The position numbers were made by a program, and so were the translations under genes. DNA of 64,000 bases from Moringa oleifera (Eukaryota; Streptophyta; Magnoliopsida; Brassicales; Moringaceae), in the NCBI GenBank assembly GCA_021397835.1, contig JAJFZO010000609.1, positions 1,242,501-1,306,500 of the forward strand. The letters are read 5' to 3'. The notes under the pieces were generated by a model. It was not told where the DNA came from and did not search any database. It saw nothing but the letters and a program-made list of their open reading frames with translations. Numbering within the stretch: the first letter of the stretch is position 1; each line of letters begins with the position of its first letter. Below are positions 49,066 to 61,500 of the stretch, piece by piece.

Positions 49066-49249
49066 TAATATCAATGATGCTCAAGGTTCATTTTTATATC
49101 CTTAGTTTTTCTAGAAGTTTATTTTTACCAAGAAAGTAGCATGTTATATTGTTCTACATAGTTTTATGTTATATTGTATTTATTCTTTTAACATATCTTT
49201 TAATTATTTTTTTAATAGGATATCTCAAACATTAAGCATTACTTTCAAA

Positions 49250-51660
49250 AATGCTAAGATGTAAACGTTTGAGTATTATATGTTCAAGTCATAATTCTAG
49301 TCCTAGTTCACAATTTCAACTCAAGCAACATTGTGAGAACTCCTCAACTTGTGCAATAGAAGATGGACAAGGTACAACTCCTTTATTTTGGTATTATGTT
49401 GCAACAAACCTACTGCCATATGTTGTAGCAATTTGTTGCCAAATTTTGCAGTAACTTGCTGCCATATGTTGCAGCTTCTTGCCTCACTATGTTGAAGCAA
49501 ACATACTGCCATATTTTGTAACAACATGTTGCCAAATTGTATGGCTAACTTTCTGCCATATCTTGCATCTACTTGCTTTAATATGTTGAAGTAGACTAAT
49601 TACCATATTTTGCTGTCATATTTTATAGCAACTTACTGCCAAATTTTGTAGTAACTTGCTGCCAAATTTTACAGTAACTTACTGCCATATGTTGCAATAA
49701 AGCTTGTTGCCATATGTTGCATCTTCTTGTCCTACTATGTTGAAACAGACATATTACCATATTTTGTAACAAGTTCTTGCCAAATTATATAGCTAACTTG
49801 CTGTCATATGTTGCATCTACTTGCTTTAATATGTTGAAGCATATCTACTGTCATATTTTATGGTAGCTTGCTGCTATATTTTATAGCAACTTGCTGTCAA
49901 ATTTTACAGTAACTTGCTACCATATGTTGCAATAGAGCTTGCTGCCATATACTGCATCTTCTTGCCTTACTATGTTGAAGCAAACATACTGTCATAATTT
50001 ACAACAACTTGCTGCTAAATTATGTAACCAACTTGCTGCCATATGTTGCATCTACTTGCTTTAACATGTTAAAGTAGACCTATAGTCGTATTTTACAGCC
50101 ATATTTTACAGCAACTTGCTGCCATATGTTGCAGCATCTTACTACAATCTATTGAAGCATTTACAATAATATATTAATATATGTCTCTTTTAAGTAAATG
50201 TTGCTCAACATAGCAAGAGGGTTAGAGGTCCTTCACGCATGGCCAAGGTTTGGGATTTACTTGAAGATGAACAATTTTTGTTTCATTAGATGCAGAAGGT
50301 TAACCTATTGGCACAGAAGCTTGTACTCTAACTCATTTCATCAGTAGCATGATCAAAAAAGCTCAATTTACACCCATCAACTATGTAAGTTGGCATGAGA
50401 TGCCAAACAATACAAAGATGAAATGTGAAAAACAATAGAGGTATAAGTTAATGGATTTTTTTCCATTGTAGTTTAATAGTTAATTAAGTTTTGGTTTTAA
50501 TATCTTTATTGTTTTCAAAATTTATATTTGTGCCAAGCTTAACTGAAATGTCAAAAAAATGGATAATAAGTAATATTGGTGAAAAATGAAGGTAATGAAA
50601 AAGTGAAATAAAGGCTAAAATATTTGATGAAACCTTATCAGAAGAGCAAATGATTGGCAGCATGGTAGATTCTCGAGTTGATAAAGCTCAGTTGAAAGAT
50701 ATTGTTCACTATTGGTGCTTTAGTAAAAAGAAGGTATGAATTCAACATTTCAAGCATTATTTGTGTTTTATCTCAATTTTATATTAGCTTTCCTTTAAAA
50801 ACATGTGCCATTACTTTTTCCTTTTTTTTTTCTAAATTACATACAGTAAGCATAGTGAATAAACAAAATCATGCCAAACTAGATGAGCCTCATTGCACTG
50901 GGACGAAGTCATTTTCTAGATTAATCCATGAAAAGGTTACTTTATTTTTTAGACCTTATGTTTAATATTTGCATTAACCAAATAATTCATTTATAAGGGT
51001 ATTCATTACTTTATTTTTTATTGTAAACTTTGGAGGCTAATGGAGTATGACCTCCATGTGCTCAAATATATATTTAAAGTCGGACACGAAAGGACAAAAC
51101 CATTGTGAATGAAAAGGCTACTTATATAATTGTATATAATTTATTTATTTTCTCTTTTTATATTTGTTAATAGATTCATTCTTAGTGGACATTAATGATC
51201 AAATTGTTATTAAATGGTAGGAGCTCATGAGTAATAAAATAAATGAATCTAGAGGGGCATTGAGTAATTGTAGTTCATATGAAGGTGATATTTATTCTCA
51301 AGTAAAAGGAGTTGAAGGGAGAGGACATGTTCGTTGTATTGGTAAGATTGGTAGTTCATCAAAAGGAGGTGAACGTTCCAAAGCATAAGTCATACAAGAA
51401 AATACTAAATTGAAGAACTATATTCAAGGGCTAGAGGGAAATGTCAGAAAACTTCAAGGAAAGTTTGGAGTTATGATTGACTTGTTTAAGCAATATCCAA
51501 TTATTGATTTGACTACACTTTCAAATATGGGGAGGGCATCAAATGATGTGAAGGTATGATATCTTTTACATTTTAAGTTGAAAAATAATATAATTAATTA
51601 CTGCATTTTCATATATTTTTCCTTTTTGTTTGTCATTAATAGATTCAAGATGATAGTAGT
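49250..51660 (+). pseudogene. TNPA-like second gene of the CACTA element, broken
   Basis: Pieces match the plant Transposase_24-type protein that accompanies TNP2. These are a Ser/Gln-rich start (49251), then from about 50190 'KRVRGPSRMAKVWDL' followed in a shifted frame by 'AEGxPIGTEACTLTHFISSM' and 'FTPINYVSWHEMPNN', then 'HAKLDEPHCTGTKSFSRLIH' (50865-50935), and 'GALSNCSSYEGDIYSQVKG' with a GRGHVRCIGK end. A coiled-coil stretch (51410-51500) and an IIDLTTLSNM segment close it. Introns and several stops separate the pieces, and a 23 bp tandem array sits between the first and second. Confidence 0.65.
49398..50165. repeat. Minisatellite with a base unit of about 23 bp
   Basis: Variants of AACTTGCTGCCAAATTTTGC and CTTGCTGCCATATGTTGCA recur about 30 times. 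A longer period of roughly 250 bp is marked by CTTGCCTxACTATGTTGAAG and ACTTGCTTTAATATGTTGAA, so the array has higher-order structure. Confidence 0.85.
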
Positions 51661-52125
51661 GTTCTATAACAACAGTTTGCAATTATAAGAAGTCTTCCAT
51701 TAAATTACGATATGAATATCTTTAACTAGAATCTACTAAATAAAATGTTGATGAGTGATGTTGCTTGGGCAGCCCGTGAATAAGTTATATTTGATGTCAT
51801 AATGATTATATCATGTTCATGGAACTTACCATTTTTTGTATAACCAGTGCTATTATTTACTTTTCTTATTACTAAATGTGTACACATATTAGTTTGGTTT
51901 TTTCTGCATTTGGAGATCTAAGTTTCAAGTTTTGCATTAATTGACTAACTGTTTTTACTAATCTTATATTGGTATTACTTTTGTTCATAACTTAAGTTCT
52001 ATATATTAATAGATTCTTTAGTAAATGTGTTTTTTCGTAGTTTTTTTCCCCATTAGATTGACTTAATTTCTTTGATCTTATCTTGTTTATAAGGTAATTC
52101 ACATATTACTATGGATCCAATCATC

Positions 52126-52340
52126 CAGGGAACACTACTTAATGGGCAAAAAGTAGCTGTTAAGTGCCTTAAGGCAAGGTATCTACAATAGTTGAAAATT
52201 GAAGTAATGTTGGTTGCTAAACTATTGTACCAAAACCTAGTAAATCTGTTAGGTTTTTGCTAGAAGAAGAAGAAAAGCTACTAGTTTATAAATACTTTCC
52301 TAATGACAACTTGGACATGATCTTATTGGATATCAACTTT
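52126..52340 (+). pseudogene. Captured kinase exon of a cysteine-rich receptor-like kinase
   Basis: The frame reads QGTLLNGQKVAVKCLKARYL, a stop, LKIEVMLVAKLLYQNLVNLL, GFC, a stop, and after a +1 shift EEEEKLLVYKYFPNDNLDMI. This is the kinase subdomain I-to-V region of DUF26/S-domain-type receptor kinases ('GxLxDGQxIAVKRLS ... EFKNEVxLVAKLQHRNLVRLLGFC ... EEKLLVYEYxPNxSLD'), including the ATP-binding Lys in VAVK. Two stops and a frameshift make it a dead fragment. It sits just inside the right subterminal region of the CACTA element. Confidence 0.75.
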
Positions 52341-52739
52341 TTCGCATTCTTAATTCTTGTGTTGTAATTTTATTTAACACTTATATTACTTCAGATCTAC
52401 ATCACTATGTTGAAGCCTCACAACAATGTTTTTTCTTATATTTAGATGCCTTTTCTTAGGGTTTGTGAACTATAATTGTTACCATTTAAAGTTAATTTTT
52501 TAATTATTTTTCTTATCATTGGTCATTTAATGTATGTTGATTATAATTTGGGATTTATATTATTCAGATAGAAGTAAATGGTTTACTTTGAAATGAAAAT
52601 TATAGTATAAATTCATCATTTTTATAGTATCGCATCTACGATTAAAATGAATTCATATAATAAACTATTCAATAGTAAGTTTATGGTGTATGCAATACAA
52701 TAAGTATAATTTTAAAATAAAATTAAATGTAAATTTTTT

Positions 52740-53204
52740 AAAAAATCTATAATAAACATATACTGATGGATATCTTGTCCATCAATAAAAAATTATAAAT
52801 ATATATTGATGGACATGGTATCTATCAGTAAAACTTTTATAATATACTGATGAGTATTGTATCCATCAGTAAATATTTATTCATATACTGACACATGAAA
52901 GTATACGTCACTAAAGATCTTGTATATATAGTGGCGGTCAAAGAATTTGTCACTAAAATATTTACATTTAGTGACAGACAAAGCATATGTCAGTATAACA
53001 TTTACATATAGTGACGCATGTAAAAATCGTCAGTAAAATACCTATTACATATACCTACAGATGTAAAAGTGTCAATAAAAGTCTATAACGATGGAGTCTA
53101 TACCGATGGTCAAAATGTCTGTCGATAAAAGTTTTTATCCGTTAGTAAAAGTCATCTACACCTATACTTACGAATTTTAATTTTTTAGTGACAATTTTTG
53201 GTCT
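52740..53204. repeat. Right subterminal repeat region of the CACTA element
   Basis: Repeated words such as TATACTGATGGA, TCCATCAGTAAA, TAGTGACAGAC and GTCAGTAAAAT, the same vocabulary as the left side and mostly in mirrored orientation. Confidence 0.7.
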
Positions 53205-53232
53205 ATTAATAAATGACAATTTCTTTGTAGTG
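53205..53232 (-). repeat. Right terminal inverted repeat of the CACTA element
   Basis: Ends TTTCTTTGTAGTG directly before the GGT target duplication. Confidence 0.85.
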
Positions 53233-53235
53233 GGT

Positions 53236-55200
53236 GATGGTATCATACGATTTCATTGGAAACATTAAAACGCCAATTTAATGCACAAGTTAGTGCTATA
53301 CCTACTCCAACAATATCGATAAAAGGTAATCTTTAGTTTTAAACTACAATAATGTAGTATCAAATATTTCTTATTATTTTTATAATTTTTTATGTTATTA
53401 ACTTTTTATATTTTTTATATAAAATATATTTTTAATAGATAATTCAGTATACTTATTATATTGTTACGAAATAATATATTATTAAAAATATTTAATCAAA
53501 AAATTCAAAACAAAACTGATATTTAATAATAATTTAATTTATTTAAATATTAAATTAATGATAAAACTATATATGATATTAAAAATATTATTTAAAAATA
53601 TGAAAAAATTAATGATTATTTCAAATATATAGTTAATTATATAAATATTTATTTGTTTGAAATAAATTAAATGAAAATTTAAGTAAAATTAATCATTTTA
53701 TTATATCAAATTAATTAATTAATATTATAGATATTATTTATTAATTATTATAATATTATTAAAATAATGTGAATGGTATAGAGATAAAACAATATTTTAT
53801 ATTAAAATAATTAAAAATATATATTTTTAACACAAACATGATGTTTTGTTTTAGAAGAAAAGTGGAACACTTTTCCCAGAGAAAGAATAATGTGATAAGA
53901 AAAAGAAGTGCACTTATGTTTAGCAATTTTTGAATAATACAAATCATTAAAATTCTTGTAACACTTTATTAAAAAATAATTTGTAATACTAAAATGATAT
54001 TAAATTTAGTATTTATGATTGGAAATAACTTAAATAAATTTATTAAAATATTAAAGTTAGTATTTTTGAATGTTTTTAATTTTCTTAATTTTAAATAAAA
54101 ATAACTCTTTTGGTGATATTCAAAATTATAATATTTACCATTTATTTAAAAATATGAAAAGATTTCATCAAATAATGCATGAAACTTGTAAACTAGGATT
54201 TTAAGTTCTCAAAATAATACATGAAATCCAAAAAATAATGTATAAAAATTACAAAATAGTACATGAAACCTTGTAATAATACATTTAAAATGTTGTGCAA
54301 TTAATTTTTATCTGAAATTTATGAAATTTTAATGTTAAAAAAATGAATGGTACTAATTTTATTTTGATATTTATCTTTTTTTACTTAAAAATTACAAAAT
54401 TTTTATATTTTAATACATTAAGCATAAGTAATTTATTATATTGATTGGCTGTTTAGTTTTTCTTTTTAATTTAAAGAATGTTATTTCTCATATCATAAAT
54501 GCGAAATGTTAATTAATTTCTTTTCATTTGGAGAATGAGACATTATATCGATACATAATTTCCATATGTTGTTAATGCTTTTAAATGATGTACCTGTTTT
54601 ATCAATTTTATTTTTTATTATTTATAATTTTATAAAACATTATACATAAAAAATAATCAAATTTTATATATATAAATATTCATACGTAATATCATAAATG
54701 TAATAATAATTATAAATCACTTTTTAGTACAGTAATATTAATGATTTAATTATTTAATAAAAATATAAAATTTAAGTGATATATTAAGTAGATGAATGCT
54801 TTTAATTATTTTTTTTAAAAAAATACTTTTTATTTCTCTTTAAAAAAATTCAAGATTCATGCCCTAAAAGAACGAATAAAAAGGTGCCGATGAAATTGGA
54901 AAAAAGAATTGAAAGTTTGAGAAGGACCCCTTTCAGCAAAGGTTGTGTGGCAGCACAATATGACATTCGGAATGGATCTTCCAGGAAGGAATAAGATTCA
55001 TTAGAAGAATTTGTGTAATGCATCAAACTTAGTGGGTTTTTGAGCCTTACCTTCATTATATTCGCAGCACATAAGAATTCCAAGAATCTAAGAAAATGTC
55101 TTGACGGACTTATTCACACTATTGAAGGGGCCAAGTCAAGAGGGTCTTTGATATTTTATAACAAATGAGTTTTCTACTTGATTACATTCGTTTTACAATG
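53236..55200. other. AT-rich spacer, no gene seen
   Basis: Very AT-rich. Short related phrases (AATAATGCATGAAAC, AATAATACATGAAATC, ATAGTACATGAAACC) recur at 54170-54280. The - strand frame at 54850-55083 has no recognisable domain. Confidence 0.45.
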
Positions 55201-55540
55201 AGTTAGATGATTGTGTTTGTTCCAATCTTCGTTCCCTGTTTCTTTTTTTTCTTTTGTTGATGTATGCCCCTTTTGGAGAAATATTAGACATTATTTCAAC
55301 TTTCCCTGCTTTTCTGATTAGAAAACCACTCGTAAATTGTAAAAACACTCCCATGATCAAGGTGACCATGCAGAAGCTAAAAAAATTGAAAGAAAAAAGA
55401 GCAATAAAACTTCTTAACTTTCATTTCAGACAATGGTAATGTGTTTTTGATTCATGCTGTTCGCATGCTATCAAAATTTCATTTCCTTCCTTACAATACA
55501 AACATGTAAAGGTCTACCTCTCCTTGAGAATTAGGCAATT

Positions 55541-58500
55541 CTATTCAGTGACAATTTCTGTTAAACCTCCTCCAAATCCAGCTCCTAAATGTCCATGCTT
55601 ACAGCATTCCTTGACATAGCTCCTGCAACAGCCACCAATTTCTCTCGTCTTCAAACTCATACAGACATGCTTAGCCACATGTTCTGTCCCCATTGGATCA
55701 GTTCCTCCATGAGATACATCACTACAGCCAGCACCACACTTCTGCTTGTGAGGGCAAGCTTCCGTGTCTCTTGGATGCTGTTGACCGCAACATTTTCCAC
55801 TCATGTTTCTCATTGCCCCATTGTTGACATGGCTTTCAATATTGTTGTCACAGCAACAGTCCGAGTTGCAGCCGCCATTTGTTTTCACTTCTAGGCCTTC
55901 TTCTAAATCAGCATGACAGTGTAGATGTTGGCTAGGTCCATCAACAGTGACTGTGTCACGCCCATGATGGCAGTCTTCTGCCCCATTGAGTGCATCACTC
56001 ACACCACTTCCTTTGCGCTCAATGGCAGTTGAACATTTGTCCTCTGTGCATGAGCTCAAACTGTGAGTGCCTGAACAATCATGGTTGTGCGTATTGTGAG
56101 CTTTAGTTTTATGATCCATGATGCAGTTTCCATACTCATAATACTTGACTTCATTGCATCCATCAGTACCAGCACAACCATGTCGCTTCGCAAATGAGTC
56201 AGTGCACTTCTTATTCCCACAGGAGTTTGGACCACAAGGGTTAGGCTGAAACTTTGAGGCACAACACTGATCAGAAGGCTTGTGAGGCTCACAAGCCTTC
56301 TGCAAGTTCTTGCCAGAGCAGCAATTCTGATTCTCATGAGATGTGTGGCTATGCCCAGCGCTGCATCCATGCTTTTTGGTATTTGAAGCAGCTGAGGATT
56401 TGCAACATTTTCCTCCATGTTTGTGGGTTCCTCCGAGTAGTAGCATGCTATTAAGAATCACAAGCAGGCATGTGCCAACATCTGCGAGAACTGCTGCCCA
56501 AACAAAGGGATGACCAGCAAAAGCCAGGGCAAGAATAGCTACCTTAGTAGCGATTGATAAAGTGACATTCTCTATTATTTTCCTATGCGCTTTCCTTGCA
56601 AGTCGAATAGCTTTTGGTATTTTTCTAATGTCATTGGACATGAGAATTACATGCCCTGTCTCTGTTGCAAGTGCGGAACCTGAAATGCCCATTGAGATAC
56701 CAATATCAGCTGTAGCTAACGCAGGTGCATCATTCAGGCCATCCCCAACCATAGCAGTTGGTCCTTCTTTCTTGAATTCATTAATTATTCTCGCCTTGTC
56801 TTCCGGAAGAAGTTCTGCATGGACAACTTCTAGAGCATTCCCAAGCTGCACATAATTACCTTATTAAGAGTGGGGAATACATACTGCAGCATGGTCCAGC
56901 CCTAATGATGAAATCGATAGATCACATCACCGAGACAATGTGAGACATGGAAAGTACCCTTTTGTTGGGTATTTGATACTATGAATTTGTGAGATGAAAT
57001 GACTAAGAAAACCCTTAATTAGGGCATTCATGCTATTGGATTCAGCCGATTGTGATTTTGCTCTAATGCATAGATTTTTGCCAGCAGATATATCACACTG
57101 AGCTGCTCCAATTAGTGTTTGGAAGAATCACTCTAACAAACTAGAATTAAAATTACCAGGGATTGCAGGAGAATATCATACTTAAGAAAACAAGTTACTT
57201 GGATTCATGGACTAGAAATGCACCTGTTCTTGGGCATGCATTGCAGCTGCGTCATTATCTCCTGTAAGCATTGCAGCTCTAATGCCTAATGACTTCAGCT
57301 CCTTGATTGCCTCAGCAACTCCAGTTCGACAAGCATCAGAGAGACTAAAAATCCCTGCAGGTTTTGGTCCACAGAATATGTATCCAATTGTCTTTCCTCC
57401 CTTTGCATCACCTTCCATGGTGGAAACTGCACGTTTAAAGAATTTTAAGGATTAGAACAACCAAAAAAGTAAAATACTGAATCACTGTGGTGACAGTAGC
57501 TATTTCTTCCAACAATTGGAAAGCAAAGCTTAGCTATGAATATAGATTTTGCTGAAGCAGGTTTAAGACTGAGATGCTCAGTAAATATACAGGTAAAGCA
57601 GGGGAAGGCTTTCACCTGTTCCACACCCAGCTCTTAGAGCAATTTTTCTGTTTCCGATGTAGACATTATTGCCATCAATTTTGCCATGAAGGCCTTCTCC
57701 AGGAAAATTTTGGTAATCTTCCACACTCTCAGGCTTTGGCTTAACCAAGAGTGCCTTTGCATAGTTGACAAGCGCAGCTGCCAACGGATGACTTGACTTG
57801 CTCTCAATGCTCGAAACCCTTGAAGTTTCAGTAACTTAGTATTAGTTTCTAGAGAACTGCAAATTGCTGAGTGCTCAAATCAAATTCTTCTGCTGAATCG
57901 CTGCAGTGTTCCATCTAAGATTGCATTGATCAACAATGTCTCACAGCGCATTTGCCTCACTGTATCTGTGTTTTTCATTTTTCATGCACATTTGCCTCAC
58001 TTGTTTTCTGTTGAGACTCAAATGAATTATGCACTATGATATTTTATTCTACTCTCTCACATTCTCATTTTTCTCAGAAAAGTTGCGGGAACTTTAATAT
58101 TACAATGCTTTGATAGGATGAAAACATAATTTAGAGTTCAATTGTATTGGTTGAGGAAGCATGTGTTCTACATTATGTGCTCAGATAAGTTCTCTTAGTA
58201 TTGACTGCAGTACGGCTTTACTCATTGTTCATTGTTGTTAGCTTTCCATTCCTACTTAAGTTGATTAAAACAAAAGACAGAGAAAATGTAAAAAGAAAAA
58301 TTTGAATTTAGTAGTTCTTACCAGTATAGCAAGGTGTTCACGCTGAAATCTTCATGAAGAGATTGAAAATCCGTGACAACAAATTCACCCATTGTTATTG
58401 TGCCAGTTTTGTCAAAAGCGGTGACCTTAATTTTGGCGAGAATTTCAAGATAGTCACCCCCTTTAATCAGAAGCCCTGATGTTGCTGCCTTAGTAAGTGC

Positions 58501-61500
58501 GCAAAATGTAGCAACAGGTGTAGAGAGGATAAGCCCACAAGGACAAGCGCTTACTAAAACAACCAATGCTAAGTGAAACCAGTGGTTAAGGTCACGAACT
58601 CTTAATGCAGCTGGAATCACTGCCAAACAAGCTGATATAATGACAACAGCTGCAAAAAGCAAAAATGAGGAAATAAGTACGTTCTCGATGGGTGCACTCT
58701 ATAGCAGAGAGAAGTGAGAATTCAGAGACCTAACTCCGAATTGCCAATCATATATCATTGTGTAAACGTAGGTGATCTCCTATGGAAGTAAGGAGCAGGG
58801 GAACATATAAGGTTGTGACACAAAAAAAAAAAAAAAGGTCATACCAGAAGTAAAGCTTTCTGCATTCTCTTTTCCTATAAATTTGATTCGCTTACTGTAA
58901 ATTGAGGGAACTTTGACTAACCTGGGGTGTAATACTGAGAACATTTGTCTATGAATCTCTGAGTTTTTGATTTGCTGTTCTGAGCTTCTTCCACGAGTTT
59001 TGTCATCTTTGCCACCACACAATCTTCAGCTAGAGCAGCAGTTTTTAAGCTGATATAACCTTTAAACAAACAACAAAAGAGGAATGGAACACCTGTCAGT
59101 ATATAAGCCTATCCTTAAACATATAATAAGAAGGGGAGAGAGAGAAGAGGTACCATTGAGATTGATGGTGCCTGCCCAAACAGTGGAATCCTTCTCTTTG
59201 GGCACTGGAAATGACTCTCCAGTTAATGTCTTCTCATCCACTTCACATTTCCCATCTACTACAACTCCATCAATGGGTATAACCTCACCAGCCTTAACAG
59301 CTAGAATGGTATTTAACTTGACCTCATCAGCATCCACTTCTTCTCCAGTCTCAGATAGGACTGCCTTTTGAGGGGCTAAGCTCATCAATGATGACATGAC
59401 AGCACTTGCCTAAGACAAAGCATTATAAATTCTTTCAAGTTTTGTAGTTTGTTTACGTCAATCTAATGAAAGACATAAGCCATCAACAAAATGAAGCAAT
59501 CAAATTAATTTAATTTAATCATTTGGTAATATATCTGAAGTAATAGTAACAATACTGTTGTATAAAACTTTTATAATACCAATAATTTTGGAGTCTTCTG
59601 GATATTCACAATCCACTTATATAGGGGATTCTATCATCTGTACTGTACCCTGTAAAGTTCATATACAGTCCATTCTTGAACCTTAGGTCTTTCATTAGAA
59701 GTGCCTCTAATGTTGGAGCAACAGTACTCAGGAGGCCCAGTCTTTTTGTCCAGAATAGAACTCAGATATACTAATTAACATATAAAAATTTTCATTACGT
59801 GAATCCTTCGGGTGTTGCAGATGTTCGATTACTTTTCTAGTCACAAACAACAGTAAAAGCATCGGAAGATAGTTAAATGGAGAAAAAGAGAGAGAAAGGA
59901 GACGGCTGATGGCAAACCTTATGGCTTGCCCTGGACTCCAGCCATTCTGCAATGGTGAACAGGAAAACGATAGTGCCAGCTTCTGTGTAGTCATTCATAG
60001 CAATTGTCCCTATCACTGCACAAAAATTATGGGCGTCAACATCACAGTCAACATGCACCTAACACTTATTGTAACTCTTAACTGTTTATTTTCTTTTTCT
60101 TCTTCAATAATTCTTGACCACTCATAATAAAATAAAGCTGAAGGAAAACGTAGTTACTTAGTGGGTTGAACAGAAATTGCATCCACTTACCGTTCGTTTT
60201 TCTTTCATTATTCTTTTTTTTTTTTTTTGGGAAGTACAAGATGACATAGATCAATATTAAAATTGGGTCTAGAAATTCATCAGAAAATCTAGCAGTCAAG
60301 CGGAGGTTTAAGTATTCTTTCTGTATCACTCCTCTGCATAACAGAAGTTTTGCAGCTTAAGCCTCTTCTTATTCACATCAATCAATAGTGTAAGCCATTG
60401 GTGGATGGCTTCCAAGCAACTTTTTTTCTTTTGAAGAGGGAAAGAAATTAGCTTGCTTCACAGGACAAATTAATTAAATGAAAAGCATAGAGGAGAGCTT
60501 TGCAACCTTTGTGAGTTGGAAAGTATGGAGCACTCAACCAAGCACGTAGAAAGGGTTGCATGATTAGTTTGGCAGCTTGTGGTCAACATCTCATCCCACT
60601 GAGGCCAAGATTGGCAACACTCACAAATGCCAAAGAGGGAAACAGAAGAGGAGAAAAAGCAAAGTGGAAGGGGAGAATATTCATGTTCATGGTAATCAAA
60701 ATCGTTTCGTCAAAGATGCATGAATTTGTTGCAGTCTATAAATTAAAGCCAAAGACAGGCTCTCAATGTTAGAATAAAGCAGGGTGAGAAAATATGCCTC
60801 TATAGCAAATGAATGCGATCAAGAAATGCTGTGAAGTCGATTGTCTTCTTTTCCGAGAATTTCTTGGATGTCTTAATTTTGAATGCAGATCTTGTTGATA
60901 CCCAACTTTCTAATCTTGCAAACAAAATCTCTGATATGACTTTACAAGTGCAAACAAACCGAGTTTAAGCATATGTATCCTAGCATGGTGGCAAGAATTA
61001 GTGGGTCATTTCAAAATCTTTGTTAAAAAATAGTTCATTATAGTTTTCTCTTCAAAACAACAGAATTATACAGGCAAGACCGTGAGAGTAAAATTTAACG
61101 AAACTGAAAGTAGAATCTTGCTTAATGGCTAAAGCTTAGCATGTTGATAATTATGGTTCCGGATGCAGAGGGGTGGCAAAAAAGAGGGGGCTCCTCTGAC
61201 ATTTTGTAAAGAGATAAAAAGAAGACGTTTTGGCATAATCACATGCCGTAAGTTCTACGAGATCTTTAGACAATCTCGGTGAACAGGGACGCAGAGTTAT
61301 CAGCTAAGACATGGATTCCTTGTCGGCTTGCAATTCGCCAGCCAGTTTTTCCGTCTGAAAATATGGACTGGCAGACACTAATTTGATGAAAAAGATGAAG
61401 CATGGTTCCCGAAAAAACGAGAAAAATAATAAACAAAGAAATCAAACAAAAAATAAGTAAAATAAAAAAGAAACTGAGAGAGAGAAAGAACTATATATAT

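Larger units (their letters stand above)
40977..53232 (+). mobile_element. CACTA (En/Spm) transposon with GGT target duplication and captured host exons
   Basis: Both ends are visible. The left begins CACTACAAAAAAATTG and the right ends CAATTTCTTTGTAGTG, the inverted counterpart. The 3 bp GGT occurs directly outside each end (40974-40976 and 53233-53235). The element is 12,256 bp. It has subterminal repeats of TACTGA/GTCAGTA type at both ends, a TNP2-type transposase on the + strand (45.3-49.1 kb), a TNPA-like gene after it (49.25-51.66 kb), and fragments of two unrelated host genes (43.4 kb and 52.1-52.3 kb). Reading frames are broken, so it is not autonomous now, but its ends are well kept and it could perhaps be moved by transposase supplied from elsewhere. 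Confidence 0.88.

Noticed and set aside
56056..56418. 120-codon - strand frame and + strand frames 55589-55894 and 56562-56855
   Set aside because: They overlap the last HMA exon in other frames; the HMA frame carries all conserved motifs.
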